Positions 51,985 through 63,985 of a stretch of DNA of 64,000 nucleotides are shown piece by piece. The notes under the pieces are model-generated. The model was given only the letters and a program-made list of their open reading frames with translations, searched no databases and was not told the DNA's origin. Numbering within the stretch: position 1 is the stretch's first letter; every line of letters begins with the position of its first letter. The position numbers were made by a program, and so were the translations under genes. The stretch covers positions 1,458,793 through 1,522,792 of the forward strand of contig NW_020954611.1 in NCBI RefSeq assembly GCF_900497805.2, written 5' to 3'. The DNA is from Vombatus ursinus. Lineage: Eukaryota > Chordata > Mammalia > Diprotodontia > Vombatidae.

Positions 51985-52185
51985 TTAGCTATCATAGGAT
52001 CATATATCTAGAATTGGAAGGTACCTAAGAAACTATCTAGTTCAGCTCTCCTATTTTATACATGAGGAAGCTGAGGCCTGAGGAGATTGGCCAAGGCATA
52101 CTGGTAGAAAGCATCCTGGGGGATTTTGAACTTGGGTCTTCTAATTCTAGAACCAGTGCCTGTTCTCCTGTGCCAGATCATGAAT
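51985..52185 (-). repeat. CORE-type repeat
   Basis: 'tagaattggaaggtacctaa', 'atgaggaagctgaggcctga' and 'gaacttgggtcttctaattc'. Confidence 0.6.
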
Positions 52186-52209
52186 CTTTGAAGTATGCAC
52201 TTATCACAT

Positions 52210-52530
52210 GAAAGATATAATAAGAATAGAGCACCATAAATAGAGCCAATGTACCTGGGTTTGAATCATCGTTCTGACATTAGCTGTGCAAATTGCTTAA
52301 CCTCTTTCAGCTTCAACTTCCTCCCCCCCCCACTGAGGCAGTTGGGGTTAAGTGACTTGCCCACAGGGTCACACAGCTAGTAAGTATCAAGTGTCTGAGG
52401 CCAGATTTGAACTCATGTCCTCCTGACTGCAAGGCCAGATATCTATCCACTGTACCACCTAGCTACCCCCAGCTTCTTCTTTTATAAAATAGGGATAATA
52501 ATATTTTAATTAGTAACTACTTTGGAAGAT
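52210..52530 (+). repeat. MIR-type SINE split by a minus-strand SINE
   Basis: Forward MIR halves 'gggtttgaatcatcgttctg' and 'ttataaaatagggataataa' flank a reverse tRNA-type SINE at about 52322-52470. The SINE starts with a C9 run in place of the usual T tail and has an aged duplication cagcttcaactt/cagcttcttctt. Confidence 0.75.
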
Positions 52531-53759
52531 GATTGTGAAGAAGGGTGCGTTGTTAATGCCACTATCACCTGTGTCCTTGATACCATTCTCTTTTGCCTCC
52601 TATTGGATTTTGTTCTAGCTGTTAATCTCTGTCATTAATCTTCATATTTCCCCCTTTCACTGGCTCCTTCCCATCTGCCTGCTAATGTGCTAACGAAGCC
52701 TTGACTGGACTTTTAAAGTTCCATCCATCTCTCTTTTCCCTTTGGGTGGTTAAAAAAAAGCCATCAGTGTCTGAAACCTCCACATTGTCACTCCACATTG
52801 TTTGCTCAAAATTACTTCCATCCCTGCTGCTGTCTCACAGATTACCTGTGAACCTATCAAATCCACCTTTTCCAGGCATGCATCCCTCTGAGGATGCTTT
52901 TTTCATTCTCTCTGTGTAATTCCTTGTTGGTTGGGTTGAATACCCCTATGTGATTCTTTATGCCCAAGAAGTGACCTTCAACTTTAATCCTTCTGTGTCT
53001 GTGATATTCCATGACTTTCCATTTTCCAGCATCAATGGAAGAATATTATTAGAAAGATGAGTTTTTGTTTTAGGGAGAAGTTTGGAGTCATTAAAAGCAT
53101 TTTACATTTCTCCCCAAACCTGTTCTGTTCCCCCTATTCAATTCTGGGCCTGTATCTTTGTCAGTGCATGGTATTGGTCCACAACGTGTACCAATAGACC
53201 TGTTTTGTGGGTTACCCATCAAATTGCAATTGATTGTCTAGAAAATGAACATTTCTTCCCCTTTTTTCTTTCCTATCAGTGACAAGTTAGGCCCTATCTC
53301 ATATTATTACCCTTTACATACTCTATACTTTTGCCCGTATTACTTTATTCCCTCTCACTCAAATGTGCCATGCCACTTCTCACCTTTGTGCCTTTTCTCT
53401 TGATGTTGCTCATGTCTAAAATGCCTTTCTTTTCCTTCACCCATTAAATTCCTCATTAGCCTTTAAAGAAATGTCTCTTGTGCTGTGAACTCTTCTTTGA
53501 CCCCTCAGTTAGCACTGACCTTCTTCCTTCGTTACATACTTTGTTTCTCAACCCCCTAATAAATTTTATAATAATAATTAAACTATACTATGGTTATCTG
53601 GATTTGTGTCTTATTCCCTTTCTAAACTGAAGCAGAAGTTGTATCACAAGTAAACTTTGCACGTCCCTAGCATCTGGCCCAGTGTTTTACCTCCCATGAG
53701 CGCTAAATAGTTGTTGTTGTTGTTATTGTTGTTGAATATTGAACAAAATACAATTCAAA

Positions 53760-53915
53760 TGTGCTGTTACATGACATCTCCTCCTACATTTTGGAGAAGA
53801 TTTAGGCCATCCAACAGGACTTCCTTCAACTCCCATCTCACCTTTAGGTCTCAAAACTTCTCAGCATCATCACTCACTCTCTACTTTCCCCTTGTCACAG
53901 AGGAAGAGATGCCAT
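53760..53915 (+). repeat. L2/CR1-clade LINE fragment
   Basis: 'aacttctcagcatcatcact' and the 'cttgtcacagaggaagagat' block match 51765-51835 of the LINE just upstream. Confidence 0.5.
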
Positions 53916-54190
53916 TGCTTGATGGGCCGGTAACCCAGTCTGGTCTCTCAAAGACTGTGCTGGTGGAACTCACACTCTGGCTGACACCACCAAACCTGAG
54001 AGGCCTCGAATATAGCTCCGCCAATGGACTGTTTGTTGTCCGAGGTAAGTTCAAAAAAACATGTTGGCCACCACTTGATGGAGGGATTATATCTTCTGTC
54101 AGGAGAAGAAGGGTCCATACAGTTAAATCCCAAATTCTTTGTTGTATATTAAGGCCAAAAAGCATCTCTGATTTAAAGGTTTTCCATGCT
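53900..54190 (+). other. Unassigned open region
   Basis: Part of a 190-codon open frame (53711-54283) whose first part is LINE-derived and whose last part is SINE-derived. The middle (LVELTLWLTPPNLRGLEYSS and on) is of unknown origin and has two CpGs. A GT donor-like ggtaagt follows at about 54043. I do not claim a gene. Confidence 0.25.
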
Positions 54191-54194
54191 GAAC

Positions 54195-54390
54195 CCCTGA
54201 GAGGCAGCTGGGTACAAGCCCTGCCTCTGTCACACACTGATTTTGTGACCCTGGGCAAGCTCCTTAACCTCTCTGTACTCTAACACTCTGCGTTGCAGAA
54301 CAGATGCCGATCGGCATGAGTGGAGGAAGTTTCTTCACCCGAGAGTCCCCAGTGTCCATGCAACTGTGCACCCTATCGTTATCCCACTCT
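54195..54390 (+). repeat. CORE-SINE, forward
   Basis: 'tgtgaccctgggcaagctcc', 'cagatgccgatcggcatgag' and 'gtttcttcacccgagagtcc' in family order. Confidence 0.65.
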
Positions 54391-54599
54391 CTATGGTGAG
54401 CCACAAGCAGTGGTGTTTTGGTAAAACTTTAACAAGAGACCCGGGGTGGGGGAGGGAGAATGTTTATTCTGCATTATTAAACATTTTCACCATCAAGTCT
54501 AGACAGTAAAAAAACAGCAAACAAAATAAATCAAGCCCTTATTTGTGTATTTATTTGTAACTTTGTAACTTATTTGTAACTTTGCCCATTTCTGAAGTG

Positions 54600-54960
54600 T
54601 AAATGCTCACACTGAAAAAGTTAACGACTGACTCTGGAGAGATGGTTCAAGCTGGCCTCAGTGTGCCCTCGTGTAATGGCCTGTTTAACTTCAACTCTAA
54701 ATTTCCTCGGGAATATGTCGGGTGAAAAGTCATCCACCGAGTCACCAAACAGTTTGAAAATAGGCCAGTGAGACTTGCCAATGACCATTCAAGTTATCAA
54801 CATCCTTACCTCTCTTCAGAGCAGAGACTGCAGCTGGCTTAGCAGCAGCTGCTGAAACCTCTTCCTCCACCGCTTCCAAATCTTGGGTGTTTGAATTTCA
54901 TCCAGCTCAGCTTGTCGAATGTTGGGCTAGAAGTTTGCTAGAAGAGAGCACAAAGATATG
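54600..54960 (-). other. Unassigned stretch, protein-like on the minus strand
   Basis: The minus strand has short frames that read like coding text (PIFKLFGDSVDDFSPDIFPR; DLEAVEEEVSAAAAKPAAVS) in different frames. This may be a decayed processed copy of an unknown gene or chance. Unidentified. Confidence 0.2.
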
Positions 54961-54969
54961 ACACAGTCA

Positions 54970-55145
54970 CTCTTCTGAAAGAGCTTACTCTAGGAGGTAT
55001 TAGATATGCACATCAATAAATAGCATACAAAGTACATGAGAAGTACAAATTAAGTCCTATGGGTACTTAAAGGAGGAGAGGAGAAAGAAATCGGGGAAGT
55101 CTTCATGGAGAAGGTGGCATTTGCTCTGGACCTCAAGTAACTAAG
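54970..55145 (-). repeat. L2/CR1-type 3' end, minus strand
   Basis: 'tgaaagagcttactctagga' and 'cttcatggagaaggtggcat', the order seen in the copies at 12-13.7 kb. Confidence 0.55.
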
Positions 55146-55640
55146 ACATATTTCTGGATTGACTCTGAGCCGCCACCAGGCCCCCATTTTCTTTGGCTTT
55201 TGCATGTTTCTAATCTAAGTTATTGAAATTCTTAGATCACCCTCCTTCAAACTGCAGAATGTAAAAGAAATAGTGAAGATTAAGGAAAAGAATTCCACTC
55301 CCCATGCAATTATATTCCTACCCAATTACACCCATGATTGCAGTAAATTCTCTGCTCTGTGGAGTTGTGTTACTTGAACCTCTCCCAATCCAGTAAAGAC
55401 ATTTCTTTGCTTCTTTGACTTTGCCTTCCCACAGTGAGTGGCAGAAGATGTGCTAGATTCAGCTTGAACTGACAGGCAAGAGCCAATTGCTAAATATTTG
55501 GTGTAAACATCTACACCTCAGACATCAGCAAACACTACAAATCCGAGCTTGATTTGTAATTGTTATTGATTGTCTAAGCTTAAGAAAGTTATGGAGAAAA
55601 TGTTGATAGTACAAACTAACCTTAAAATTGTGGCCAGGAT

Positions 55641-55793
55641 ACATTTTCTTTTCTCTTCAATTGGAGTTAAGTGACTTGCCCAGAGTCACACAGCTAGTGT
55701 TTAGTCTGAGGCTGGATTTGAACTCAGGTCCTCCTGACTTTAGGGCCAGCGCTCTATCCACTGCGCCACCTAACTGCCCTACATTTTCTTTTC
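55641..55793 (-). repeat. tRNA-type SINE with perfect 13-bp TSD
   Basis: Minus-strand SINE body about 55654-55780. acattttcttttc is repeated exactly at 55641-55653 and 55781-55793. The tail is very short, so the A-tail has been lost. Confidence 0.88.
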
Positions 55794-55799
55794 AAAGAT

Positions 55800-56930
55800 C
55801 TGGTTGTTAAACATTTCCCAGCATTTCCTTGCCCAAAGGAGATCATTTTCTCAAGATTCTGGAACATCCACTTTTTAGAACCAAACTACAAAGACCTGTC
55901 TGAACACAAAGGAGAGTAGAAAGAGAGACATAGGAAAAATCTAAAGGAAGAAATGAGAAGTTTGAAGAAGGAATATCCAATTAAAAAAAGAATGAAAGAA
56001 GGCTAAATTTGGAGTGAGAAGAAATTATCTACAAGAATCCAGGGTCTGCTGCTTACTCCCCATGTAACCTGGGGCAAGACCCTCTTCATTTTTTTGGACC
56101 TTAGTTTCCAGGCCCTGATCACCCGTACTACAGATTATTTGCTCATTTGACTGATGTCTGAGGTCACAGAGTGTAACTTTTCCACCCAGCTGCTATCTTT
56201 TTTTCCTAAACGATTTCTAGTTCCAGGGGAGCCTCCCTCAGTGGTAGGCTATGGTCGGATGCCTTTTCTCTTCTGCTTACTACAGAACTTCTTTAGGAAA
56301 CTGCTGCAATTAAAGCCGGCTTTTGTAGCTAGTGGGCCCTGAGGGAGGCTGGCACAGCTCCATCTGAAGGAAGGCCTGACCCAGGCCTCTTTCAAGGGGG
56401 CAGCTCCAAGACTTTCTGTCTTAGATAAGACATTGGCAAAGGAGATTGCATTTCTAGGCATGGGCCTTTTGTGAGAAACTGGAGCTTTGTGTTTACAAGT
56501 GTCACTTGTGGGTCTTTGACCTTTTAAATATTCAGTATCATAACTAACTCCTACTTCTATCTGACTTCCCTGTTCACAGGTGAATTAGCCTATAATCACT
56601 GTGAAATTCACTAGTCCCACATTTCAGCTGTGGCATATTGATAAAAGCCAATATAATCCCTGAGCTGTGTGTCTGTACCTAATTATTTGGACTGAAGTTA
56701 CAGTGAGGTCATTGAAAGGGTACCCAGGTTGGGAAAGAGGAAAAGAAATGTTCAACATCCTGATTGCCCCCTTCTGAAAGAAATTAACCAGGAGATTTTT
56801 CTTATTGATTATAGAGATTTTACACTGCCTTTTTTTGGGGGGTGGGTGGAGGGAGGACTCATAATTTAATAAGTTTAGGAAACTCTGCTAATGCAGATCA
56901 GCAACTTTTCCACTACTAAGTATGGTGTTA
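55800..56930. other. Intergenic, unassigned
   Basis: No gene or repeat recognised in about 1.1 kb. Confidence 0.4.
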
Positions 56931-56934
56931 GAGC

Positions 56935-57040
56935 ATCCCTTGAGGCAATGAATTCTTAGGTCACTTACTCCCCCAGGGTCACACAGCAGGTATGTCTGAG
57001 GCTAGACTTGAACCCAGACCTTCTTCTAAAGTCAGTTCAC
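56935..57040 (-). repeat. SINE fragment, reverse
   Basis: 'cagggtcacacagcaggtat', 'gtctgaggctagacttgaac' and 'ccagaccttcttctaaagtc'. Confidence 0.6.
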
Positions 57041-57120
57041 TATTTACTTTTCTACAGGAACTAATTATTCAAGACAACGAAATGTTAGTTAGTCAGGTGG
57101 CTTTGAATCTTTAAGAAGAT

Positions 57121-57393
57121 AAATGAGGAATTTGTTGTTACTGAATCATTTCAATAGTGTCTGACTTTTTGTGACCCCATTTGGGGTTTTCTCGGCAAAG
57201 ATCCTGGAGTGGTTTGCCATTTCCTTCTCTAGCTCACTTTATAGATGAGAAAACTAAGGCAGATAGGGTTAAGTAACTTGCCCAGGGTCACACAGTTAGT
57301 AAGTGTCTGAGACCAAATTTGAACTCGGGTCTTCTTAACTCCAGGCCTGATGCTCTATCCACTGCACCACTTAGTTGCCCCGAAGTGAGGAAT
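57121..57393 (-). repeat. Longer SINE family member with TSD
   Basis: Minus-strand SINE of about 250 bp whose tail half contains 'ttttgtgaccccatttgggg' and 'ggagtggtttgccatttcct', a longer family than the 150-bp SINEs elsewhere. aaatgaggaat (57121-57131) and aagtgaggaat (57383-57393) flank it. Confidence 0.8.
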
Positions 57394-57399
57394 GTGATA

Positions 57400-57500
57400 A
57401 CCTAAATTAGAGATTAGAACTAAATGGTGTCAGAGCCTAGAAATCGCCTAATCTAACCTCCTCATTTTGGAGGAGGAAATTAAGACCCAGTGAATGAAAC
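57400..57500 (-). repeat. CORE-type repeat fragment
   Basis: 'gagcctagaaatcgcctaat' then 'ctaacctcctcattttggag'. Confidence 0.45.
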
Positions 57501-58264
57501 AAGGATGCCCTCTGAGGGTCCTTACAGCTCTGAGGATCTGCGATTGTGGGACTTACCAGTCACTGGCAGAGTCAGACCTAAAATCCTGGTCTCCACAGAT
57601 TTTCATTCATTGTTCCTTCACATTACTCGCCACTCAAAGGCAGGGTCTGCCAAAGAATTAAGGCGATGGAGCTATAGTTGAGAAACATGTCACTACCTGT
57701 GTTGGAGGGCAGGACAGGTAGAGAGAAAGGGAAGACGACCTGAAAGGACCCTGAAAGGCTTTGGACTTGGCGATCTTTGCTAAATCAACTAAGCTGGTCA
57801 AACACACGTGCAGTGTTCTAGGAACTTAATTGTCAGCTGTTGTGTAACCTTCTCATCCTAAAGGTTTTTTCCTTTCATTGGGCAGATAGATCAGAGGATT
57901 AGGCCCTTTTCCTCTCCTTCCATTTCCTTTTTAAAACTTCCTTTGGCAAAAGCATAACGCTTTTTATTTGAATGCAATCCTCTGAAAATTCAAGAGCAGG
58001 AGAGTTTACTTAGGATAATTACATCCTGTATTGTGGTTGGCAGATCCAGAAAAAATATTTTCAGGAAAGAAAAAAGCCACCATTTCAATATTTTTTTCTG
58101 CTGCTGCATTCGAATGTGGTGCAAAGATGCATTCACCAAACCCCACTCCCATTTTTTCAGTCTTACAACTAAGAAAAAAGGCATCTTCCTTTCTTCATAC
58201 TTTTTACTCATTTTTCCTTTTTCTCTCTATAGATCCAAGCCCTCTCTCTCCTCTACAGATGTAT

Positions 58265-58620
58265 TTCAATTCAACAAACATTAATTAAGTGCCTATCATG
58301 TAGAGAGAGCATCGTGCTGAATCTGGGGCAGATACAAAGTTTAGATAAGACTTTGGTCCCTGCCTTCATGGAGCTGACCGCTTCCATTACAGCCTTCCCA
58401 GAATACCAGAAGTCTATCATGATATTCTCCTCCTTTGGACTCCTACAGCACTCACTGTCTGCACCACTCACTTGGTATTTAACATTGATATTAGCCATCT
58501 TTTCATTTGTATTTTTTATCTTCTCACTAGATTATACCTTTGTTAATGGCATGACTAGTAATGCCTTCATTTCCTTAGCTTAATGCCATATACACATCAG
58601 GCACTCAAATTTTAATTTGA
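58265..58620. repeat. Inverted pair of L2/CR1-type tails
   Basis: 58265-58380 is a minus-strand tail ('taagtgcctatcatgtagag', 'ggtccctgccttcatggagc'). 58390-58620 reads as a plus-strand 3' end ('ccagaagtctatcatgatat', 'actagattatacctttgtta', 'acatcaggcactcaaatttt'). They are adjacent and opposite. Confidence 0.45.
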
Positions 58621-58624
58621 TTGA

Positions 58625-59450
58625 CAAAGGCTTGTCAAATGAATCAGTGAATGATTTTGTACTTTAATATTCAAAGATCTGTGATTTCCTCAGTGTGGGT
58701 AACATCTCCACTGATACAGATTATGGTCCATTAAGTTCTTTCTTAGCGGAGTTAATATGGCAGAAAGATTTTTCACCCCTTAGCCAACTGAGGGTCAAGC
58801 AGCTGTACACTTAGCTAGGCTGGTTCTCGGGTGACAGTCTTCCTCTCAATAAGAGGCAGCCTGGACCTTTACCAGATGCCTTTTCAACTTGATAGGACCA
58901 GGTAGAGCTTTCATGCTAATTTTCTAGAACCCAGGGTCACGTCTATACTCCAAGGAGGCATTAGAGTAGGATCCTGAACAAATAGATGCTCCAATGGACA
59001 ACTTATCAATGAAAATTCATGAAGTCTCTAAATTTCAATACTCATCTATGTAGGTATCCCCTCTAATGATGTAGATCCCAACCCAACCCTGCATTTATAT
59101 CCTCTTGACTAGACAAAACATTCTCTTGTCCATTTCCTCCCAGAAATCCTCCACTGGAGGACAGAGGAAAGTCCACCTTCCTTGCTAGAGGTTCTTTCGC
59201 TACATCTTTTAATATTACATAGGTACACACAGCTGTCCTTACCTTTGCTCTATGCAAGTGTGTCAGTTTCTGGTCACACATCTTTTCATTACTATCTTTT
59301 TTACCACTTCCTGTGCAAAATTCATTATTGGTACTATGCTGCAATGTACTTATGCCCACTATACATTTCTCCATTGCCATTTGAACCAACCACAGTTTTA
59401 ATTCTAAGGAGATTTTGGTGTTCAATGATTTATCTGAATGAAAGCTAGAA
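58625..59450. other. Intergenic, unassigned
   Basis: No repeat or gene recognised. Minus-strand frames up to 120 codons have no recognisable product. Confidence 0.4.
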
Positions 59451-59454
59451 TTAA

Positions 59455-59560
59455 TGAAGAAACATTTATTAGGTACTTGCTATGACTTCTGTGCTAAGAT
59501 CTGAGGATATAAAAACAAAAACTGAGGCAGTCCCTACCATCGAAGGGTTTACACTCAGAA
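59455..59560 (-). repeat. L2/CR1-type 3' tail, minus strand
   Basis: 'gaagaaacatttattaggta', 'cttctgtgctaagatctgag' and 'ggcagtccctaccatcgaag'. Confidence 0.6.
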
Positions 59561-60028
59561 ATTTTGGGAAGGTGACATATAGGGGAATTCTGGCCAGAGG
59601 GGGCGATTTTGCTTTGGAAAATGAAAGGGATGGTGAATAGAGCAATAGGGGAATAAAATGACACATCTTTTCCAAAAGTAGTGGCCATAGTTTTATAAAG
59701 ATGGGTTTTATGTCAAGGAGAAGCTTGAGGTCACTAAAAAATTGTGCAACTTTCCAAATATAATTCAGCCTATTCTTTCCCAGTTAAATTCTAGATACCA
59801 CATCATTGTTGACTTACAGTTATGCTGAAGATATATGTATAATTCCATCAACTGCATAACATAGTCTAGAAGAAAATAGACATTGTTCATGCACTTTGTT
59901 TTTCTCTCTGTGCTGATTTAGTCAGACTCTTTTGAATGATAGAGGATCCCAAACAGAAGGTAATACAGAATTCTGAAAATTGATATGATCAGCACAATGT
60001 CATCTGTAAACAGGAGCATCTGTAATGC

Positions 60029-63000
60029 ATATTAACTTTATTTTTAGTAGTATTTTTCCCCAATTACATGTCAAGACAATTTTTAGCATTTGTTTTTACA
60101 AGACTTTGAGTACCAATTTTTTTCCTCTCCCTCCTTCCCCTCCCCTCTTCTTAAAATGGTAGGCAATTTGATATAGGTTATACATGTGCTATCATGTAAA
60201 CCGTATTTCCATATTAGTCACAGTTGTAAAAGAAGAAACAGATCAAAAGGAAAAAAAAAACACAAAAAAGAATAAAGTAAATGGAAAAAGTGTGCTTTGA
60301 TTTGCATTCAGAATTCATCAGTTCATTATATGAATGTGGATAGCATTTTCCTTTGTTTGTCTTTTGTAGTTGTCTTAGATCATTGTGTTGCTGAGAAGAG
60401 TTGAGTCATTCATAATTGATCATTATACAATGTTGCTGATACTGTCTACCATATTTTCCTGATTCTGCTTGTTACATTTTGCATCAGTTCATACAAGTCT
60501 TTCCAGGTTTTTCTGAAATCTACTTGTTCATCATTTCTTATTGCACAGGAGTATTCCATTACATTAATACACCACAGCATGCTCAACCATTCCCCAATTG
60601 ATAGGCTTCCCTCAGTTCCCAATATTTTTCCAACACAAAAAGAGCTGCTATAAATATCCCTGCACATGTAGGTCCTTTTCCCTTTTTCATGATTTCTTTG
60701 GGACACAGACCTAGTAGTGGTATTACTAGATCAAAGGGTATGCACAGTTTTATAGCTCTTTGGGTATAATTCCAGATAGCTCTTCAGAATGGTTGGATCA
60801 GTTCACAACTCCACCAACAGTACATTAGTGTTCCCATTTATCTACATCCTCTCCAACATTTATCATTTTTCTTTTTAGTCATGTTACCCACTCTGATAGG
60901 TGTGAAGTGGTACCTCAGAGTTGTTTTACTTTGCATCTCTAATCAAAAGCGATTTAGAACACTTCTTCATATTCCTACAGGTAGCTTTGATTTCTTTATC
61001 TGAAAACTGCTTGTTTTGTATCCTTTGATAATTTAACAGTTGGGTAATGACTCATTTTCTTATAAATTTGACTCAGTTCTCTATATATTTGGGAAATGAG
61101 GCCTTTATCAGAGACATTTGCTGTAAAGATTGTTTCCCAGTTTTCTGCTTTGCTTCTAATCTTGGTTGCGTTGGTATTGTTTGTATAAAAGCTTTTTAAT
61201 TCAATATAATCAAAATTATCTATTTTTACATTTCATAATGTTCTTTAACTTTTGTTTGGTCATGAACCTGTAACTCATTCTTTGAGAATTTGGATGCTAT
61301 ACCACTTGGTGCATATATGTTTAGTATTAATATTACTTCATTATTTATGGTACCTGTTAGATATAGTTTCCTTTGTTATCTCTTTTAATTAGATCTATTT
61401 TTGCTTTTGCTTTGTCTGAGATCAGGATTGCTACTCCTGCTATTTTCTTTCTTCTTTTTTTTTTAACTTCAGCTGAAGCGTAATAGATTCTACTCCAGCC
61501 CTTTACCTTTATTCTGTATGTGTCTCTCTGCTTCAAGTGTGTTTCTTGTAAACAACATATTGCAGGATTCTGGTTTTTGATCCACTCTGCTATCCACTTC
61601 TGTTTTATGGGAGATTTCATCCCATTCACCTTCACAGTTAAGATTACTAATTGTGTATTTCCCTCTATCCTGTTTTTTTTCCTGTTTGTCTTCTCTCTCC
61701 TTTCACCCTTTGTCTCCTCAACAGGGTTTTGCTTCTATCTATGGCCTCCCCTAGTCTGCCCTCTCTTCTTTCAGTTCCCCTATCTTTATTTGATCTCCTC
61801 CACTCCTACTTTCCTGTCAGGTAAGATGTATTTCTATATTTAAATGATTGTGGATATTATTCTCTCTTTGAGCCAATACCGATGAGAGTAAAGTTCAAAA
61901 GATGTCCATTGCCATCCTCCTTTCTTCCCCTCCACTGTGATAGGTTTTTTATGCCTCTTTCTGTGAAGAAATTTACCCCATTCTACCTCTCCATTGCTTC
62001 TGCCTCCAAGCATATTCTTCTTTCTCATCCCTTAATTAATTTTGACATTGCCCCAAATTCACCTTATACCCATACCCTATGCCTATGTATATTCCTTTTA
62101 ACTGTACTACTAGTGGTACAAATTTTAAGAATTGCAAGTATCATCTTCCCATGTAGGGATGTAAACAGTTCAGCTCCATTGAATCCCTTATGTTTTTTTT
62201 TCCCTTTTTCCCTTTTTCCCTTGTTAGGCTTCTCTTAGATCTTGATATTATTTTTTTTGTTCAATTCTGATCTTATCCTTATAAAAGCTTGAAATCCTTC
62301 TATTTCATTGAATGCCCATTTTTTCCCTTGAAGTATTATGCTTATTTAGCTGGGTAGGGGATTCTTGGTTGTAGTCCTAGCTCCTTTGCCTTCTGGAATA
62401 TCATGTTCCATGACCTCCAGTCTTTTAATGTTACAGGTTCTAAGTTCTAAGTCTTGTGTAATCCTGACTGTGGCTCCTTGATATTTGAATTGTTTCTTTC
62501 TGATTACTTGCAGTATTTTCCTGATAGTTCTGTAATCTGGCTATAATGTTCCTCAGAGTTTTTATTTTGGTAACTCTTTCAGGAGGTGATTGACGGATTC
62601 TTTCAATGACTATTTTGCCCTCTGGTTCCAGGATATCAGGGCAATTTTCTTTGATAATATCCTGAAAGATGCTGTCTAGGTCCTCCTTTCAATTACAGCT
62701 TGCAGGTAGTCCAATAATTCTTAAATAATCTCTCTTGGATTTATTTTTCAGATTGGTTATTTTTCCAATGAGATATTTTACATTTTCTTCTATTTTTTCA
62801 TTCTTCTGAATTTGATTGATTGTTGATGTCTCCACTTACCAATTCTAACTTTTAAGGAGTTGTTTTTCTCAGTTAGCTTTTATACTTCCTTTTTCATTTG
62901 GCCAATTGTACTTTATAAGGAATTGTTTTCTTCAGTGGATTTTTGTATCTCCTTTTCCATTTGGCCAATTCTACTGTAAGTAGTTATTTTCTTCTTCCAG

Positions 63001-63985
63001 GCTGTTGACTCTTTTTTCATATTTCTCTTGCATCATTCTCATTTCTTTTCCCAATTTTTCTTCTACCTCTCTTATATGATTTTAAGCTCCTTTTTGAGCT
63101 CTTCCATGAGTTCTTTTTGGGCTTGAGACTACTTCCTGTTTTTCTTTGGGGTTTTGCCCATAGGTGTTTCAACATTATTGTCCTATTTTGAGTTCGTGTC
63201 TTGATCTTCCCATCACCATATAACTTTCTATGGTCAGATTCCTTTTTGTTGTTTTTACTCATCTTTTTGGGGCTTTTTCCTTTCTTTTCAATTTGAGCTC
63301 TTTTCCAAGTATAGAAGGGGCACTTTTCTCAGGCTTCTTGTGTCAGGGGTTGCAGGCCCTGGCTATTTACCTGATGCTGCCGTGATATTACGCTGAGACC
63401 CATGGGGGACCGTGATGTCAGGTTCTATGCTGAGGAGGTGGCTCATGGTGCTTGAGGCTGTAGGGGTCTGGCAGCTTACTTGTTGCTGAACCAGGGTCCT
63501 AGTAGTGGTGTCTGGCGTTTCCTTGGGGCTACACTGAAGCATGTGGTTATCTGCTAGAGACTGTCTGTTTGCCCAGGGCTATGCTGAAGCAGGTGGTGGT
63601 TCTCAGAGCTGGAGTCTGCAGTTCTTCTGGCTGTGCTGAGATGTGTGTGTGGTGGGGGGGGAAGGTGGGAGGTGGTCCTGGTGTTGGCATTTGCCTGTTC
63701 CACCACAGTGGGGCTCAGGATCTCCCACTGGTTTGCTGAACTGGGGATTGCTGATGGCTTACTGGGACGCTTCCTGTCCTGGACTGTGTTCCCCTTTTAC
63801 CCAAGTGAGATAGATCTTTCTTGTCGATCTTCCACATTTCTTGGGCTAAAAGGCTGTTTCATCCTGTGTTTTTGTTGGTTCTTCTGTTCCAGGATTTGTT
63901 TTGGGGTGCTATTTTATGGGAGAATTATGGCGATTTACTGCTTATTCCACCATCTTGGCTCCCTTGTCTCTGTATATTAACTTTA
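60029..63985 (-). mobile_element. Internally deleted L1 with perfect 12-bp TSD
   Basis: Minus-strand L1 (body about 60041-63973). The 5' end near 63970 (minus reads agccaagatggtggaataag) leads into a 5' UTR, an ORF1-region frame (63017-63262) and the start of ORF2 (61357-61635). That frame has PAICCLQETHLKQRD, the endonuclease motif with its catalytic Glu. At about 61250 the text passes directly to the C-terminal ORF2 segment (LKSFYTNN, AENWETIF, KGLISQIY) and 3' UTR; most of the endonuclease and the whole reverse transcriptase are absent. The 12-mer atattaacttta occurs at 60029-60040 and 63974-63985. Confidence 0.88.

Larger units (their letters stand above)
50930..53710 (+). mobile_element. 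L2/CR1-clade LINE relic, plus strand, near collinear
   Basis: In order: an endonuclease region (50930-51260, with LDIIIWW and SLSDHSLLFF), the connecting region (51400-51970), an RT-upstream piece (52560-52900) and the 3' UTR with 'gaagcagaagttgtatcaca' and 'catctggcccagtgtttta' (53320-53710). It is interrupted by the repeats at 51985-52530. Frames are broken throughout. Confidence 0.6.

Noticed and set aside
53711-54283. 190-codon open frame, the longest in the window
   Set aside because: Starts in a GTT microsatellite and LINE-derived text and ends in a SINE, so not one gene; only the middle is kept as unassigned.
55628-55810. 60-codon frame with EL..LPRVTQLVFSLRLD
   Set aside because: Wholly within a reverse-oriented tRNA-type SINE.
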